Shown here in pieces: positions 18,024 through 25,978 of a stretch of 64,000 nt of DNA. Source of the DNA: Algiphilus sp022763315 (GTDB taxonomy: Bacteria > Pseudomonadota > Gammaproteobacteria > Nevskiales > Nevskiaceae); NCBI RefSeq assembly GCF_965249985.1, contig NZ_OZ252280.1. The stretch is one strand, 5' to 3'. The notes beneath the pieces were generated by a model that saw only the letters and a list, made by a program, of their open reading frames with translations, did no database searches and was not told the origin of the DNA. Every line of letters starts with the position of its first letter. The first letter of the stretch is position 1. The position numbers were made by a program, and so were the translations under genes.

Positions 18024-18449
18024 ATGACCGACTTCGTGCTGGATTCGCAATTGCAGCAGGATTGTTTCTGGGTCTCGGATTTCCCACTCTGCCGCTTACT
18101 GATGATGAATGACGCGCGCTTCCGGTGGTTCCTGCTGGTGCCCCGCGTACCCGGTGCGCGCGACGCCATCGACCTCAGCGCCTACGACTACCGCCGGCTC
18201 TGGGCCGAGTCCGCCGACCTGTGCCGCGCCATGCGTATCGCCTTTACCCCGCACAAGCTCAACGTCGCGGCGCTCGGCAATCAGGTGGCGCAGTTGCACA
18301 TCCATCACATCGCGCGCTATCAGGGAGATGCAGCGTGGCCGCGACCGGTGTGGGGACAGGGCGCGCCCGAACCGATGGACGACCGCGTCAGCCGAGGCTA
18401 TCGAAAGGAGCTGGAGAGCGCCCTTCCCATGCGGCTGCGGCCTCGTTAG
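18024..18449 (+). CDS. HIT-domain protein (nucleotide phosphate hydrolase-like)
   Basis: 141 residues. The histidine triad appears as QLHIHHIARY (HxHxH). Together with WFLLVPRVPG near residue 40 and a WPRPVWG segment it matches the short proteobacterial HIT proteins annotated as diadenosine-tetraphosphate hydrolase-like. AGGGA lies just before the ATG. The real substrate is unknown. It is divergent from the SDR gene at 17946. Confidence 0.88.
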   Translation: MTDFVLDSQLQQDCFWVSDFPLCRLLMMNDARFRWFLLVPRVPGARDAIDLSAYDYRRLWAESADLCRAMRIAFTPHKLNVAALGNQVAQLHIHHIARYQGDAAWPRPVWGQGAPEPMDDRVSRGYRKELESALPMRLRPR

Positions 18450-18562
18450 CCGCTGTTCTTCCTACTCGATCATCAGAATCCGTACACTCGCCTTTACCAA
18501 CACATCCATCAAAGACACCGACCGCAGACAGGCGGCGGTGACCGCAGGGGGAGCGAAGACAA

Positions 18563-20557
18563 ATGAACTATTTCGTCACCGGTGCCACAGGCTTTATCGG
18601 TCGATTTCTGGTTGCGCGCATCCTGCAGGACGAGGATGCCGTGGTGCACGTGCTCGCACGCGAGGCCTCGCGGGACAAGGTGGAAAAGCTGAAGCGTGAC
18701 CTGGGCGAGGAAGCCGCCAAGCGCATCCATGCCGTGTGGGGCGACATCGCCGATGACGGCCTGGTGTCCGCGAGCGCACGCAAGAAGATCGCCGGCAAGA
18801 TCGATCACATCTTTCACCTTGCCGCCGTCTATGACATGAACATGGACGACGCGACGGCAGACCGCGTGAACACCGAAGGCACGCGCAATGTGGTCGCCTT
18901 CGCGAACAGCCTGGGTGGCGACGTCCGTTTGCACCACATGAGTTCGGTGGCCGTCGCCGGCATCCAGTTCGAAGGGCAGTTCACCGAGGACATGTTCGAT
19001 GAGGGCCAGCCCCTCGAGCATCCCTATTACCGCACCAAATTCGAATCCGAGAAGGTGGTGCGCGAGGAATGCCGCGTGCCTTTCCGCATCTACCGCCCTG
19101 GGGCGGTGGTCGGATCCTCCGAGACCGGAGAGATGGACAAGGTCGACGGGCCCTACTATTTCTTCAAGTCGATCCAGCGCATGCGCGACAGCGTGCCGCG
19201 TTGGCTGCCGATGATCGGCATCGATGGTGGCCGTGTGCCCATCGTCCCGGTCGACTACGTGGCGCTGGCCATGCACGCCATCGCGCATCGCACCGACGGC
19301 GACGGCGAGTGCTTCCATCTGCTGCAATCCCCCTCACCCAGTGTCGGTGAGCTGCTCGGTGTTCTGCTCGAGGCTGCGCACGGCCCCGAAATCACCCGCA
19401 CCATCGATGTGGGACGCTTCGGGACGCTGCCCTCGCCCATCCGTCAGGTCACCAATTCGGCCATCCGCGTGGTGCCGTCACGCGTACTGCGCATGGCTTC
19501 GCAAACACTGGGCGTGCCCGTTTCGGTGCTCGGCTACGTCTTCAATCCTGCCATTTTCGACGACCGCAAAGCGCGCGCTGCGCTGCGCGGCACCGGCATC
19601 AAGTGCCCGGACATCCGCGACTATGCCGAGAAGCTCTTCCAGTACTGGGAGATCCACCTTGACCTCGACGTCAAAGTTCCGGCGAGCCTGCAGCGCCGCA
19701 TCGGCGGCAAGGTGGTGCTGATCACCGGCGCCTCCAGCGGCATCGGCTTCTCCTCCGCGAAGAAGATCGCGGCCGGTGGCGCCAAGGTCATCCTCGTTGC
19801 GCGCACGCCGGAGAAGCTGGAGCAGACTAAGCACATCATCGAAAAGATGGGCGGCGAGGCGCACTGCTACCCCACCGATCTCAACAACCTGGAATCGATC
19901 GACGCGATGTCGCAGCAGGTGCTGCACGATTTCGGACACGTCGACATCCTGATCAACAACGCCGGCCGCTCGATCCGGCGCGCGGTCTTCGAATCCTTCG
20001 ACCGCTTCCACGACTTCGAGCGGACGATGCAGCTGAACTACTTCGGCGCCATCCGGCTGATCATGAATCTGCTGCCCGAGATGGCGCGTCGCAAGTCCGG
20101 GCACATCATCAACATCAGCTCCATTGGCGTGCTGGCAAATGCGGCGCGCTTCTCGGCCTACGTCGCCAGCAAGGCGGCGCTGGATGCCTATACGCGCTGT
20201 CTGTCGGCCGAGGTACGCTCGCGCAACATCCACACCACGGCCATCTACATGCCGCTGGTACGCACGCCGATGATCGCCCCCACCAAGATGTATGACTACG
20301 TGCCGACCTGGACGCCCGAACAGGCCGCCGACACGGTGGTGGAGGCGATTCTGAAACGGCCAAAATCCATTGCCACACCGGTGGGCACAGCCGCCGCGCT
20401 CAGCTACGCCGTCTGGCCCAAGGTCAACGACTACATCCTGTCCAAGGGCTTCCAGCTCTTCCCGTCCTCCGGCGCCGCCAAGGGCATGAAGGAAGGCGGC
20501 AAGCCCACCATCGAGCAGGTCGTCTTCGCCAACCTCTTCAAGGGCGAGCATTGGTGA
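18563..20557 (+). CDS. Bifunctional fatty acyl-CoA reductase (two fused SDR domains, Marinobacter FAR-like)
   Basis: 664 residues. Domain 1 (1-~365) is an extended SDR: GATGFIG at 7-13, FHLAAVYDMN, a catalytic HPYYRTK near 155, and FRIYRPGAVVG. Domain 2 (~380-600) is a classical SDR: ITGASSGIG, NNAGRSIRR and YVASKAALDAY near 532. The same two-domain order, length and many identical segments (EMDKVDGPYYFFK, SFDRFHDFERTMQLNYFG) occur, from memory, in the ~660-residue Marinobacter enzyme that reduces fatty acyl-CoA to fatty alcohol with NADPH for wax esters. No wax ester synthase is in this window. GGGGGAG lies upstream of the ATG and a strong terminator follows the stop. Confidence 0.88.
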   Translation: MNYFVTGATGFIGRFLVARILQDEDAVVHVLAREASRDKVEKLKRDLGEEAAKRIHAVWGDIADDGLVSASARKKIAGKIDHIFHLAAVYDMNMDDATADRVNTEGTRNVVAFANSLGGDVRLHHMSSVAVAGIQFEGQFTEDMFDEGQPLEHPYYRTKFESEKVVREECRVPFRIYRPGAVVGSSETGEMDKVDGPYYFFKSIQRMRDSVPRWLPMIGIDGGRVPIVPVDYVALAMHAIAHRTDGDGECFHLLQSPSPSVGELLGVLLEAAHGPEITRTIDVGRFGTLPSPIRQVTNSAIRVVPSRVLRMASQTLGVPVSVLGYVFNPAIFDDRKARAALRGTGIKCPDIRDYAEKLFQYWEIHLDLDVKVPASLQRRIGGKVVLITGASSGIGFSSAKKIAAGGAKVILVARTPEKLEQTKHIIEKMGGEAHCYPTDLNNLESIDAMSQQVLHDFGHVDILINNAGRSIRRAVFESFDRFHDFERTMQLNYFGAIRLIMNLLPEMARRKSGHIINISSIGVLANAARFSAYVASKAALDAYTRCLSAEVRSRNIHTTAIYMPLVRTPMIAPTKMYDYVPTWTPEQAADTVVEAILKRPKSIATPVGTAAALSYAVWPKVNDYILSKGFQLFPSSGAAKGMKEGGKPTIEQVVFANLFKGEHW

Positions 20558-20599
20558 TCTGAAACAAAGACTTGCCAGTGGCAAGTCTTTTTTCAGATC
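20556..20599 (+). terminator. Terminator of the acyl-CoA reductase gene
   Basis: 11-bp stem AAAGACTTGCC/GGCAAGTCTTT with an AGT loop, ending in a run of six T. Flanking GATCTGAAA/TTTCAGATC extends the pairing. It begins at the stop codon. Confidence 0.95.
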
Positions 20600-20600
20600 A

Positions 20601-20723
20601 CGCCAGCACACGGATGTGCTGGCGCGGGTCACTTAGCGAGGCAGGGATGCCGAGCTTAGTGACTGCGGCCGCCGATGACGCGGGTCGCCTAGTAGCAACA
20701 ACGACGCCCGCAGCGGCGAATCA
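20601..20723 (+). repeat. Structured repeat, unit 1 (two GGA-loop hairpins plus 60-base tail)
   Basis: Hairpin A (20601-20624) is a perfect 10-bp stem CGCCAGCACA/TGTGCTGGCG with loop CGGA. Hairpin B (20628-20663) has a GTCACT/AGTGAC base, a T-T mismatch, three pairs, tandem G-A pairs, then GGCA/TGCC with loop GGGA. Both loops read CANGGANG with their closing bases (CACGGATG, CAGGGATG), the CsrA/RsmA consensus. A 60-base tail follows. Confidence 0.85.
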
Positions 20724-20847
20724 CGCTGGGCCACGGATGGCCCAGCGCGGGTCACTTAACGAGATCAGGAAGATCGAGTTTAGTGACAGCGGAGGCCGAT
20801 AAAACGCGCGCAACCTAGGGCCAGCTGCAAGCCACAGCGGCAAATCA
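20724..20847 (+). repeat. Structured repeat, unit 2
   Basis: Hairpin A (20724-20747) is CGCTGGGCCA/TGGCCCAGCG with loop CGGA: a different stem sequence from unit 1, still perfectly paired. Hairpin B (20751-20787) keeps GTCACT/AGTGAC, the T-T mismatch and the tandem G-A pairs; its upper stem is GATC/GATC with loop AGGAA. The 60-base tail shares CCGAT, CCTAG and GCGGCnAATCA with unit 1. Confidence 0.85.
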
Positions 20848-20970
20848 AGCTCGGCCACGGATGGCCGAGCGCGGGGCACTTAACGAGATCCGGAAGATCG
20901 AGTGTAGTGCCAGCGACTGTCGATATCGCGCGTCGCCTGGAGGCGAACTGCAAGCCGCTTGCGCGCCCCA
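20848..20970 (+). repeat. Structured repeat, unit 3
   Basis: Hairpin A (20849-20870) is GCTCGGCCA/TGGCCGAGC with loop CGGA. Hairpin B (20875-20911) has GGCACT/AGTGCC, a compensatory change at the second pair relative to units 1 and 2, one extra A-G mismatch, tandem G-A pairs and GATC/GATC around loop CGGAA. The tail (20912-20970) keeps CGAT and a CCTGG variant, but its 3' end diverges. The right boundary is approximate. Confidence 0.8.
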
Positions 20971-20982
20971 CCCTCATCCCAA

Positions 20983-21008
20983 CCCTTCTCCCGCCAGCAG
21001 GAGAAGGG
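20983..21008 (+). terminator. Hairpin downstream of the repeat array, possible terminator
   Basis: Stem CCCTTCTCC/GGAGAAGGG with an 8-base loop, then CCTTTGTT on the plus strand. It resembles the intergenic CCCTCATCC...CTTCTCCC...GGAGAAGGG palindromes common in related genomes, so it may be a repeat remnant and only a weak terminator for the array. Confidence 0.45.
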
Positions 21009-21052
21009 CCTTTGTTCATGGCGGGCGTTGTTGACTCGGCGAGCCGCCGGGC

Positions 21053-22120
21053 CTAGGCCGTCTCGGCCAGGCGCTTGCGCCGCTGGGCCACGCTGCCGGC
21101 CAGCTCGCGCAGGATCGTGACGGTATCGTCCCAACCCACGCAGGCGTCGGTGACGGACTTGCCGTATTCCAGTTCGCCACCCAGGTCCTGACGACCTTCT
21201 TTGAGATGGGATTCGACCATCACACCCATGATGCGGTCGTCGCCATCCGCGATCTGAGCGCCGACGTCCTGCGCCACCTGCAGCTGGCGCTTGTGGTCCT
21301 TCTGGCTGTTGGCGTGCGAGAAGTCGATCATCACCTGCTCTGACAACCCGGCCTTGGACAAGGCCGCACAGGCCGCATCCACGCTGGCTGCGTCGTAGTT
21401 GGTGCCGCTGGTGCCGCCACGCAGGATGATGTGCGCATCCGGATTACCGGTGGTCTCGAAAATACCGACCTGACCATCGCGCGTCATGGACAGGAAATGG
21501 TGCGAGTGCGCAGCAGACATGACGGCATCCACGGCTAGCTTGACGGAACCGTCGGTGCCGTTCTTGAAGCCCACCGGGCAAGACAGGCCCGATGCCATCT
21601 CGCGATGCAGCTGGGATTCGGTGGTGCGCGCACCAATCGCGCCCCAACTGACCAGATCGGCGATGTATTGCGGCGTCAGCAGGTCGAGATACTCCACGCC
21701 GGCGGGCACGCCGGATTCGGTCAACTGCAGCAGCAGCTTGCGCGCCGTGCGAATGCCGGTGTCGATGTGGAAGCTGTCGTCGAGGGTCGGGTCGTTGATC
21801 AGCCCCTTCCAACCCACCGTGGTGCGCGGCTTCTCGAAATAGACCCGCATCACCACCAGCAGATCGCGCGACAGTTGCTCACGCAGCGCACGCAAATGGT
21901 CTGCGTACTCCAATGCGGCCTTGGGATCATGGATCGAGCACGGACCGACGATGACCAACAGGCGATCACTCTGGCCAGCGAGGATCTCCTGGATCTCGCG
22001 ACGGGCGCTGAGCACGGTGTCGACCGCGGCCTGCGACATGGGGTGCTCGCCCTGCACTTCGGCGGGGGTCGAGACGGGACGCACACTGCGAATGCGGGTG
22101 TTTTCGGTAACAGCGGACAT
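21053..22120 (-). CDS. aroG: 3-deoxy-7-phosphoheptulonate (DAHP) synthase, class I AroG-type
   Basis: 355 residues. First step of the shikimate pathway: PEP + erythrose-4-phosphate to DAHP. Conserved blocks: VIVGPCSIHDP, VYFEKPRTTVGWKGLINDP, WGAIGARTTESQ, PVGFKNGTDGS and MIDFSHANSQK. I chose the ATG at 22120 because it aligns with the E. coli AroG start; an ATG seven codons upstream has no better ribosome site. Which aromatic amino acid feeds back on it cannot be judged by eye. It appears monocistronic. Confidence 0.95.
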   Translation of the reverse strand: MSAVTENTRIRSVRPVSTPAEVQGEHPMSQAAVDTVLSARREIQEILAGQSDRLLVIVGPCSIHDPKAALEYADHLRALREQLSRDLLVVMRVYFEKPRTTVGWKGLINDPTLDDSFHIDTGIRTARKLLLQLTESGVPAGVEYLDLLTPQYIADLVSWGAIGARTTESQLHREMASGLSCPVGFKNGTDGSVKLAVDAVMSAAHSHHFLSMTRDGQVGIFETTGNPDAHIILRGGTSGTNYDAASVDAACAALSKAGLSEQVMIDFSHANSQKDHKRQLQVAQDVGAQIADGDDRIMGVMVESHLKEGRQDLGGELEYGKSVTDACVGWDDTVTILRELAGSVAQRRKRLAETA

Positions 22121-22245
22121 GAGGAAGCCTGACGAAGCCATCGTCTATCTATGATTCGGGCGCGCGATAGTAGCAGAGGCGACTGAGCATTCCGATCACC
22201 ATCGGCTATGCTCTCGGCTGATTTCGCCTATCCCCTCTACTCGCC

Positions 22246-23196
22246 ATGATGCTTCCCCGCGTCTGCAGCCTTCTCCTTCTGGGCTGCGTGGCCTCGACGT
22301 CGCATGCCTCCGAATTCTTTCAGGTACGCAACGAGAACCAGTTCGCGCGTGCGGTGCCGCTGCCGGTGCTGCTGCCGGGTGCGCCGGCGGCCGGCCAACT
22401 CGACTTCGGCGCGCGCCTCGAACTGAGCAGCGAGTTCGCCAGCCTCGCGGCCGGCGACGAGCAGCTGCTGGCCGACGGCGAGATCGTCACACTCGGCCTG
22501 TCGGTCAGCGGACGCTACAGCGAGAACAGCCACTGGAGCGTGCGCCTGCCCGTCCGCTATCAAGGCGGCGGTTTCATGGACGACATCATCACCGATTGGC
22601 ACGACGCCTTCGGCTTGCCGCAAGGCGGGCGTGATACGGCACCCAGCGACCGCTACCGCTTTGCCTATGCGCGCGACGGCGAACTCGTGCGCAATGTCAC
22701 TAACACCGGGGCACGGCTGGGCGATATGGAGATCGCCTGGCACTACGAACCCGCCTCCGGTTGGCTGTTCGGCGCGCACCTGCAACTGCCCACCGGCGAC
22801 GAGAAACAGCTGGCGGGAGGCGGCGCCTGGGGCGGCGCGGTGTGGGTGACGCGCAGCGGCCAGATCGGGCGCCTGGGCGGCTTCCTTTCCGCTGGCGCCT
22901 CCGCCAACGAGCGTGGCGATGTGCTACCCGAACAGCAACACCGCGTCACGCCTTTTGCCGGCGCCGGGCTGCGTCTGCGCGTCTTCGACTGGGCGACTGC
23001 GGTGACCCAGGTCTATGTGCATCGCGCCCCCTTCAAGGACAGCGAGATCGAGACCCTAGCGCGCGACAGCGTGCAGTTGTCGGTGGGCGCGGTGTTCCGC
23101 CCCACCGACAGCACGCGTCTGCACCTCCTGTTCCAGGAGGATCTGGGGGTCTACGCCTCACCCGACTTCAGCATGCAGGCCGCGCTCTACTGGTGA
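22246..23196 (+). CDS. DUF3187-like outer-membrane/periplasmic protein
   Basis: 316 residues with a signal peptide ending at SHA before SEFFQVRNENQFARA. The FxxRNxNxF opening, the GGGFMDDIITDWHDAFGLPQGGR loop and the strand-rich remainder ending in aromatic QAALYW match the DUF3187 family of predicted beta-barrels. Function unknown. The last 39 bases overlap the convergent azoR gene. Start at 22246, or 22249 one codon later. Confidence 0.75.
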   Translation: MMLPRVCSLLLLGCVASTSHASEFFQVRNENQFARAVPLPVLLPGAPAAGQLDFGARLELSSEFASLAAGDEQLLADGEIVTLGLSVSGRYSENSHWSVRLPVRYQGGGFMDDIITDWHDAFGLPQGGRDTAPSDRYRFAYARDGELVRNVTNTGARLGDMEIAWHYEPASGWLFGAHLQLPTGDEKQLAGGGAWGGAVWVTRSGQIGRLGGFLSAGASANERGDVLPEQQHRVTPFAGAGLRLRVFDWATAVTQVYVHRAPFKDSEIETLARDSVQLSVGAVFRPTDSTRLHLLFQEDLGVYASPDFSMQAALYW

Positions 23197-23820
23197 GGGC
23201 GGCGCCGCGTCGGCGCGCCAGCCGGCCAAGACCTGATCGATGCGGGCACGCGCCTGCGACATAGCGCTCGCCACCGACGCCTCGGCGCCGGCGGTGCCCT
23301 GTGCGGCCACCACATCCAGCGCGGACAGGCCCATGAACCCGAACAGCTGACGCACCATCGGCGTCAACTGGTCCATGCCCGCAGGGGCTTCCTCATAGAC
23401 GCCACCGCTGGTGTACAGCAGCAGGGCACGGTGATCGCCCAACCAGCCTTCGTACTGGCCGTCGCGCACGGTCCAGGTGCGGTCCTTCTGGATGACGGCG
23501 TCGAACCAGGCCTTCACTGCGCCGGGCAGCGCAAAGTTGTACATGGGCGTCGCCAGAATGACGTGGTCCGCCGCTCGCAAAGCCTCCACGTAGCGGTCCA
23601 TGGGGGCCAGGCCCTGGGCGGCTTCGGCATCCAGTGTCTGGCCAGCATAGTTGCGCTGGATGTACGCATCCACGGTGCGCTGGTCAAAAACCGGCGGGAC
23701 ACGGGCAGCGAGATCGGTCACGGTCACCGCCGCAGGATCCAGCTGCGACACGGCGTGTTCGAGTAGCTGCGCGGTGCGCGAGCCGGTACGCGGGGTATAG
23801 CGAACAATATGCACCTTCAT
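23158..23820 (-). CDS. azoR: FMN-dependent NADH:quinone oxidoreductase / azoreductase (AzoR family)
   Basis: 220 residues, flavodoxin-like fold. PMYNFALPGAVKAWFDAV is the FMN-binding signature, and YTSGGVY lies over the flavin. Reduces quinones and azo dyes by two electrons and is tied to thiol and electrophile stress in other bacteria. I chose the ATG at 23820. It is divergent from a LysR gene, with a palindromic operator candidate between them, so it is probably that regulator's target. Confidence 0.87.
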   Translation of the reverse strand: MKVHIVRYTPRTGSRTAQLLEHAVSQLDPAAVTVTDLAARVPPVFDQRTVDAYIQRNYAGQTLDAEAAQGLAPMDRYVEALRAADHVILATPMYNFALPGAVKAWFDAVIQKDRTWTVRDGQYEGWLGDHRALLLYTSGGVYEEAPAGMDQLTPMVRQLFGFMGLSALDVVAAQGTAGAEASVASAMSQARARIDQVLAGWRADAAPPSPVERGLHAEVG

Positions 23821-23899
23821 GACTTCACTCCTGCTGAATGGTGAAATGAAGTCTGCACCGGATACACGGTCCAAAAAACCGGAATGTTTCGGGTATAGA

Positions 23900-23916
23900 A
23901 TTCAACGCAATTGAAT
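23900..23916. promoter_or_regulatory. Candidate LysR operator between azoR and lysR
   Basis: Perfect dyad ATTCAA-CGCAA-TTGAAT, with the T-N11-A spacing of LysR boxes. It is 14 bases before the LysR start and 80 bases before azoR, suited to joint control of both genes. Confidence 0.6.
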
Positions 23917-23929
23917 GCTTGAGATTGCC

Positions 23930-24862
23930 ATGCGCCTCAGTCTCGACGCCCTGCGTACCCTCGAAACCATTGCCGATGCCGGCAATTTCGCCCGTGCCGC
24001 CGAGCGCCTGCACCGCGTGCCGTCGGCATTGACCTACACCGTGCAGAAGCTGGAATCGGACTACGACCTGGTCTTGTTCGAGCGTGTCGGGCGGCGCATG
24101 CAACTTACGCCCGCAGGCCAGGCGGTGGTGGAGGAGGCGCGCGCCCTGCTGCGCCATGCCGAAGCGGCCGAGAACCGTTTTCGGAAGCTGGGCGAAGGCT
24201 GGGAGGCACGGCTGACCATTGCCGTCGACGCCATGCTGCGTATCGAATGGCTGTTCCCGATCATCGCGGCCTTCGACGCCGAGGACACCCGCACCGCGCT
24301 CCGGCTCAACGAGGAAACGCTCGGCGGACCGTGGGATGCGCTCATTGAGGGACGCGCCGATATCGCGGTAGCTGGCGGCGAAGCGCCCGCGGGCTACGGC
24401 ATCAGCAGCAGCCTTCTGGCCGAGATCACCTGGGATTTTGCCTGCGCGCCCGGACACCCGCTGGCGGACATTGCCGCCGAAACAGGCACCCCGCTCACTG
24501 CCGCCACTATCCGCCGCTTCCGCGCCGTCGTGGCATCCGACACCGCCCGCAAACTGGCGGCACGCACCTCCGGCGTCCAGGAGGGCCAAGCCATCCTCGC
24601 GGTATCGGGCGTGCACAACAAGATCCGCGCCCAGGCGGCGGGGCTTGGGGTTGGTTTCGTGCCCCGGCATCTGGCCCAGCCATGGTTCGACGACGGCCGC
24701 CTGTTACGCCTTGCCGTCGAAGTCCCGCGCGAACGCACCCGTCTGCTGGTCGCCTGGCGCAGCGGCGAGCAAGGGCTGGCGCTCAACTGGTTCCGCGATC
24801 GGCTACGCGAGGATGCCGCGCTACGCGCGCACCTGTCCTGCGCGCGCGCAAGCGCGGGCTGA
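23930..24862 (+). CDS. LysR-family transcriptional regulator
   Basis: 310 residues. The N-terminal winged helix (residues 1-60) includes GNFARAAERLHRVPSALTYTVQKLE, followed by the LTPAGQAVVEEAR linker helix and a substrate-binding-like effector domain (SLLAEITWDFACAPGHPL). I chose the ATG at 23930; the frame opens five codons earlier inside the operator. It likely regulates the divergent azoR and itself. The effector is unknown. Confidence 0.9.
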   Translation: MRLSLDALRTLETIADAGNFARAAERLHRVPSALTYTVQKLESDYDLVLFERVGRRMQLTPAGQAVVEEARALLRHAEAAENRFRKLGEGWEARLTIAVDAMLRIEWLFPIIAAFDAEDTRTALRLNEETLGGPWDALIEGRADIAVAGGEAPAGYGISSSLLAEITWDFACAPGHPLADIAAETGTPLTAATIRRFRAVVASDTARKLAARTSGVQEGQAILAVSGVHNKIRAQAAGLGVGFVPRHLAQPWFDDGRLLRLAVEVPRERTRLLVAWRSGEQGLALNWFRDRLREDAALRAHLSCARASAG

Positions 24863-24864
24863 GT

Positions 24865-25332
24865 TCACCAGATGGCCTGCATCGCGCCGACGAAGACCAC
24901 GGCGGCACCGCCAAGCTCGGCAACGATCAAGGCCACCATGAAGCCATGCAGCGCGATCCCCGGCAGGCTGCGCGAACCGAGCCGGTGGGGGGCACGCAAC
25001 TGATTGTCGGTATCTGCCAACCAGCCGTGCAGCACATAGCTACCGATCGCGAGTGCGAAGAAAAGAACCGACGCCGCCACGGCCACGGTATTGACCGCAT
25101 CCGGCCATACGGAAAACCAGGCCAGCGCGGCGAGCACAAGGGATGCAAAACTGTAGAGCAGACTTGCCCGATGCGCGATGTCCACATAGGGGTGAGCCGC
25201 GGCCTCCGCACTACGCGCAATCTGCCAATATTTCCAGACACCCGTTATCAAGCCGACCAACAGGAAGCCTCCCGCCGCAGTCAGCGCCAATCGCGTCGCT
25301 GGATCGAGCACCACGCTTGCCATGTCCTCCAT
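24865..25332 (-). CDS. Small integral membrane protein, unknown function
   Basis: 155 residues with four predicted membrane helices (LALTAAGGFLLVGLITGV, a segment near 50-70, one near 80-100 and a C-terminal one ending VVFVGAMQAIW). I recognise no family. ATG starts exist at 25332 and 25323; the first is preferred because of a GGGAGGG stretch upstream. It is divergent from the next membrane-protein gene and convergent with the LysR gene. Confidence 0.6.
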   Translation of the reverse strand: MEDMASVVLDPATRLALTAAGGFLLVGLITGVWKYWQIARSAEAAAHPYVDIAHRASLLYSFASLVLAALAWFSVWPDAVNTVAVAASVLFFALAIGSYVLHGWLADTDNQLRAPHRLGSRSLPGIALHGFMVALIVAELGGAAVVFVGAMQAIW

Positions 25333-25401
25333 ATCCCCTACGCCCTCCCTGGATTGCGACACGCATAATGACGTCTTTCACCGAGGAAGACACCTGACGC
25401 C

Positions 25402-25935
25402 ATGAACGACGCTGGCGCATTGCAAGCCCTCGCCGTGGCCCTGCCTGGCGCGACGCAATACCTTTGGCTGACCGCGGTGGCGCTGGCCCCGCTCGCCCTT
25501 GTCCTGCTGCTGCGCCAAAGCTTGCCGGCCTATCAGCGCCTGCCTCCTCCGGTGGCGTCCGGCATCCCGCTCGCCCTCGGCATCATCGGCGCGACGGTAG
25601 CCGCCATCGGCTGCTGGCTGATCAGCACGAATGGCGTTTGGCGCGACGACAGCAATCTCTACCTGCGCGCAAGCCGCGCCTTTTCCGCCAGCATTCCTCT
25701 CGCCGAGATTCGCAGCAACGACAACGCGCCGCTGGCCTTTGACACCCTTGAGGCGGTCGGCCGCATCCGCACCCCGGGCTACGCGGCCGGCTGGTATGAG
25801 GACCAGAACGGCCGCAAGGTCTTTGTGCTCTGGGCGGGCCAACCCCTGACCCGCATTCCAACCGAGGGCGACTTCGACCTGGGCCTGGCCATCGCCGATC
25901 CCGGCGCACTGCAGACGGGCGCAAGCCGCCCATAG
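25402..25935 (+). CDS. Membrane-anchored protein with C-terminal soluble domain, unknown function
   Basis: 177 residues. Two helices (residues ~20-38 and 52-72) are followed by a ~100-residue soluble domain (NGVWRDDSNLYLRASRAF onwards) that resembles a bacterial PH-like domain in length and strand pattern. That likeness is weak. GAGGAAGA lies upstream of the ATG. It is followed on the same strand, 43 bases later, by an outer-membrane protein gene. Confidence 0.6.
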   Translation: MNDAGALQALAVALPGATQYLWLTAVALAPLALVLLLRQSLPAYQRLPPPVASGIPLALGIIGATVAAIGCWLISTNGVWRDDSNLYLRASRAFSASIPLAEIRSNDNAPLAFDTLEAVGRIRTPGYAAGWYEDQNGRKVFVLWAGQPLTRIPTEGDFDLGLAIADPGALQTGASRP

Positions 25936-25978
25936 GGCTGTGCTAGCGTTGCTTCGGGACTCGTCAAGGGACTACATC

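Noticed and set aside
20601..20970. CRISPR array
   Set aside because: Period is about 123 bases, the units are diverged hairpins rather than identical repeats with unique spacers, and there are no cas genes.
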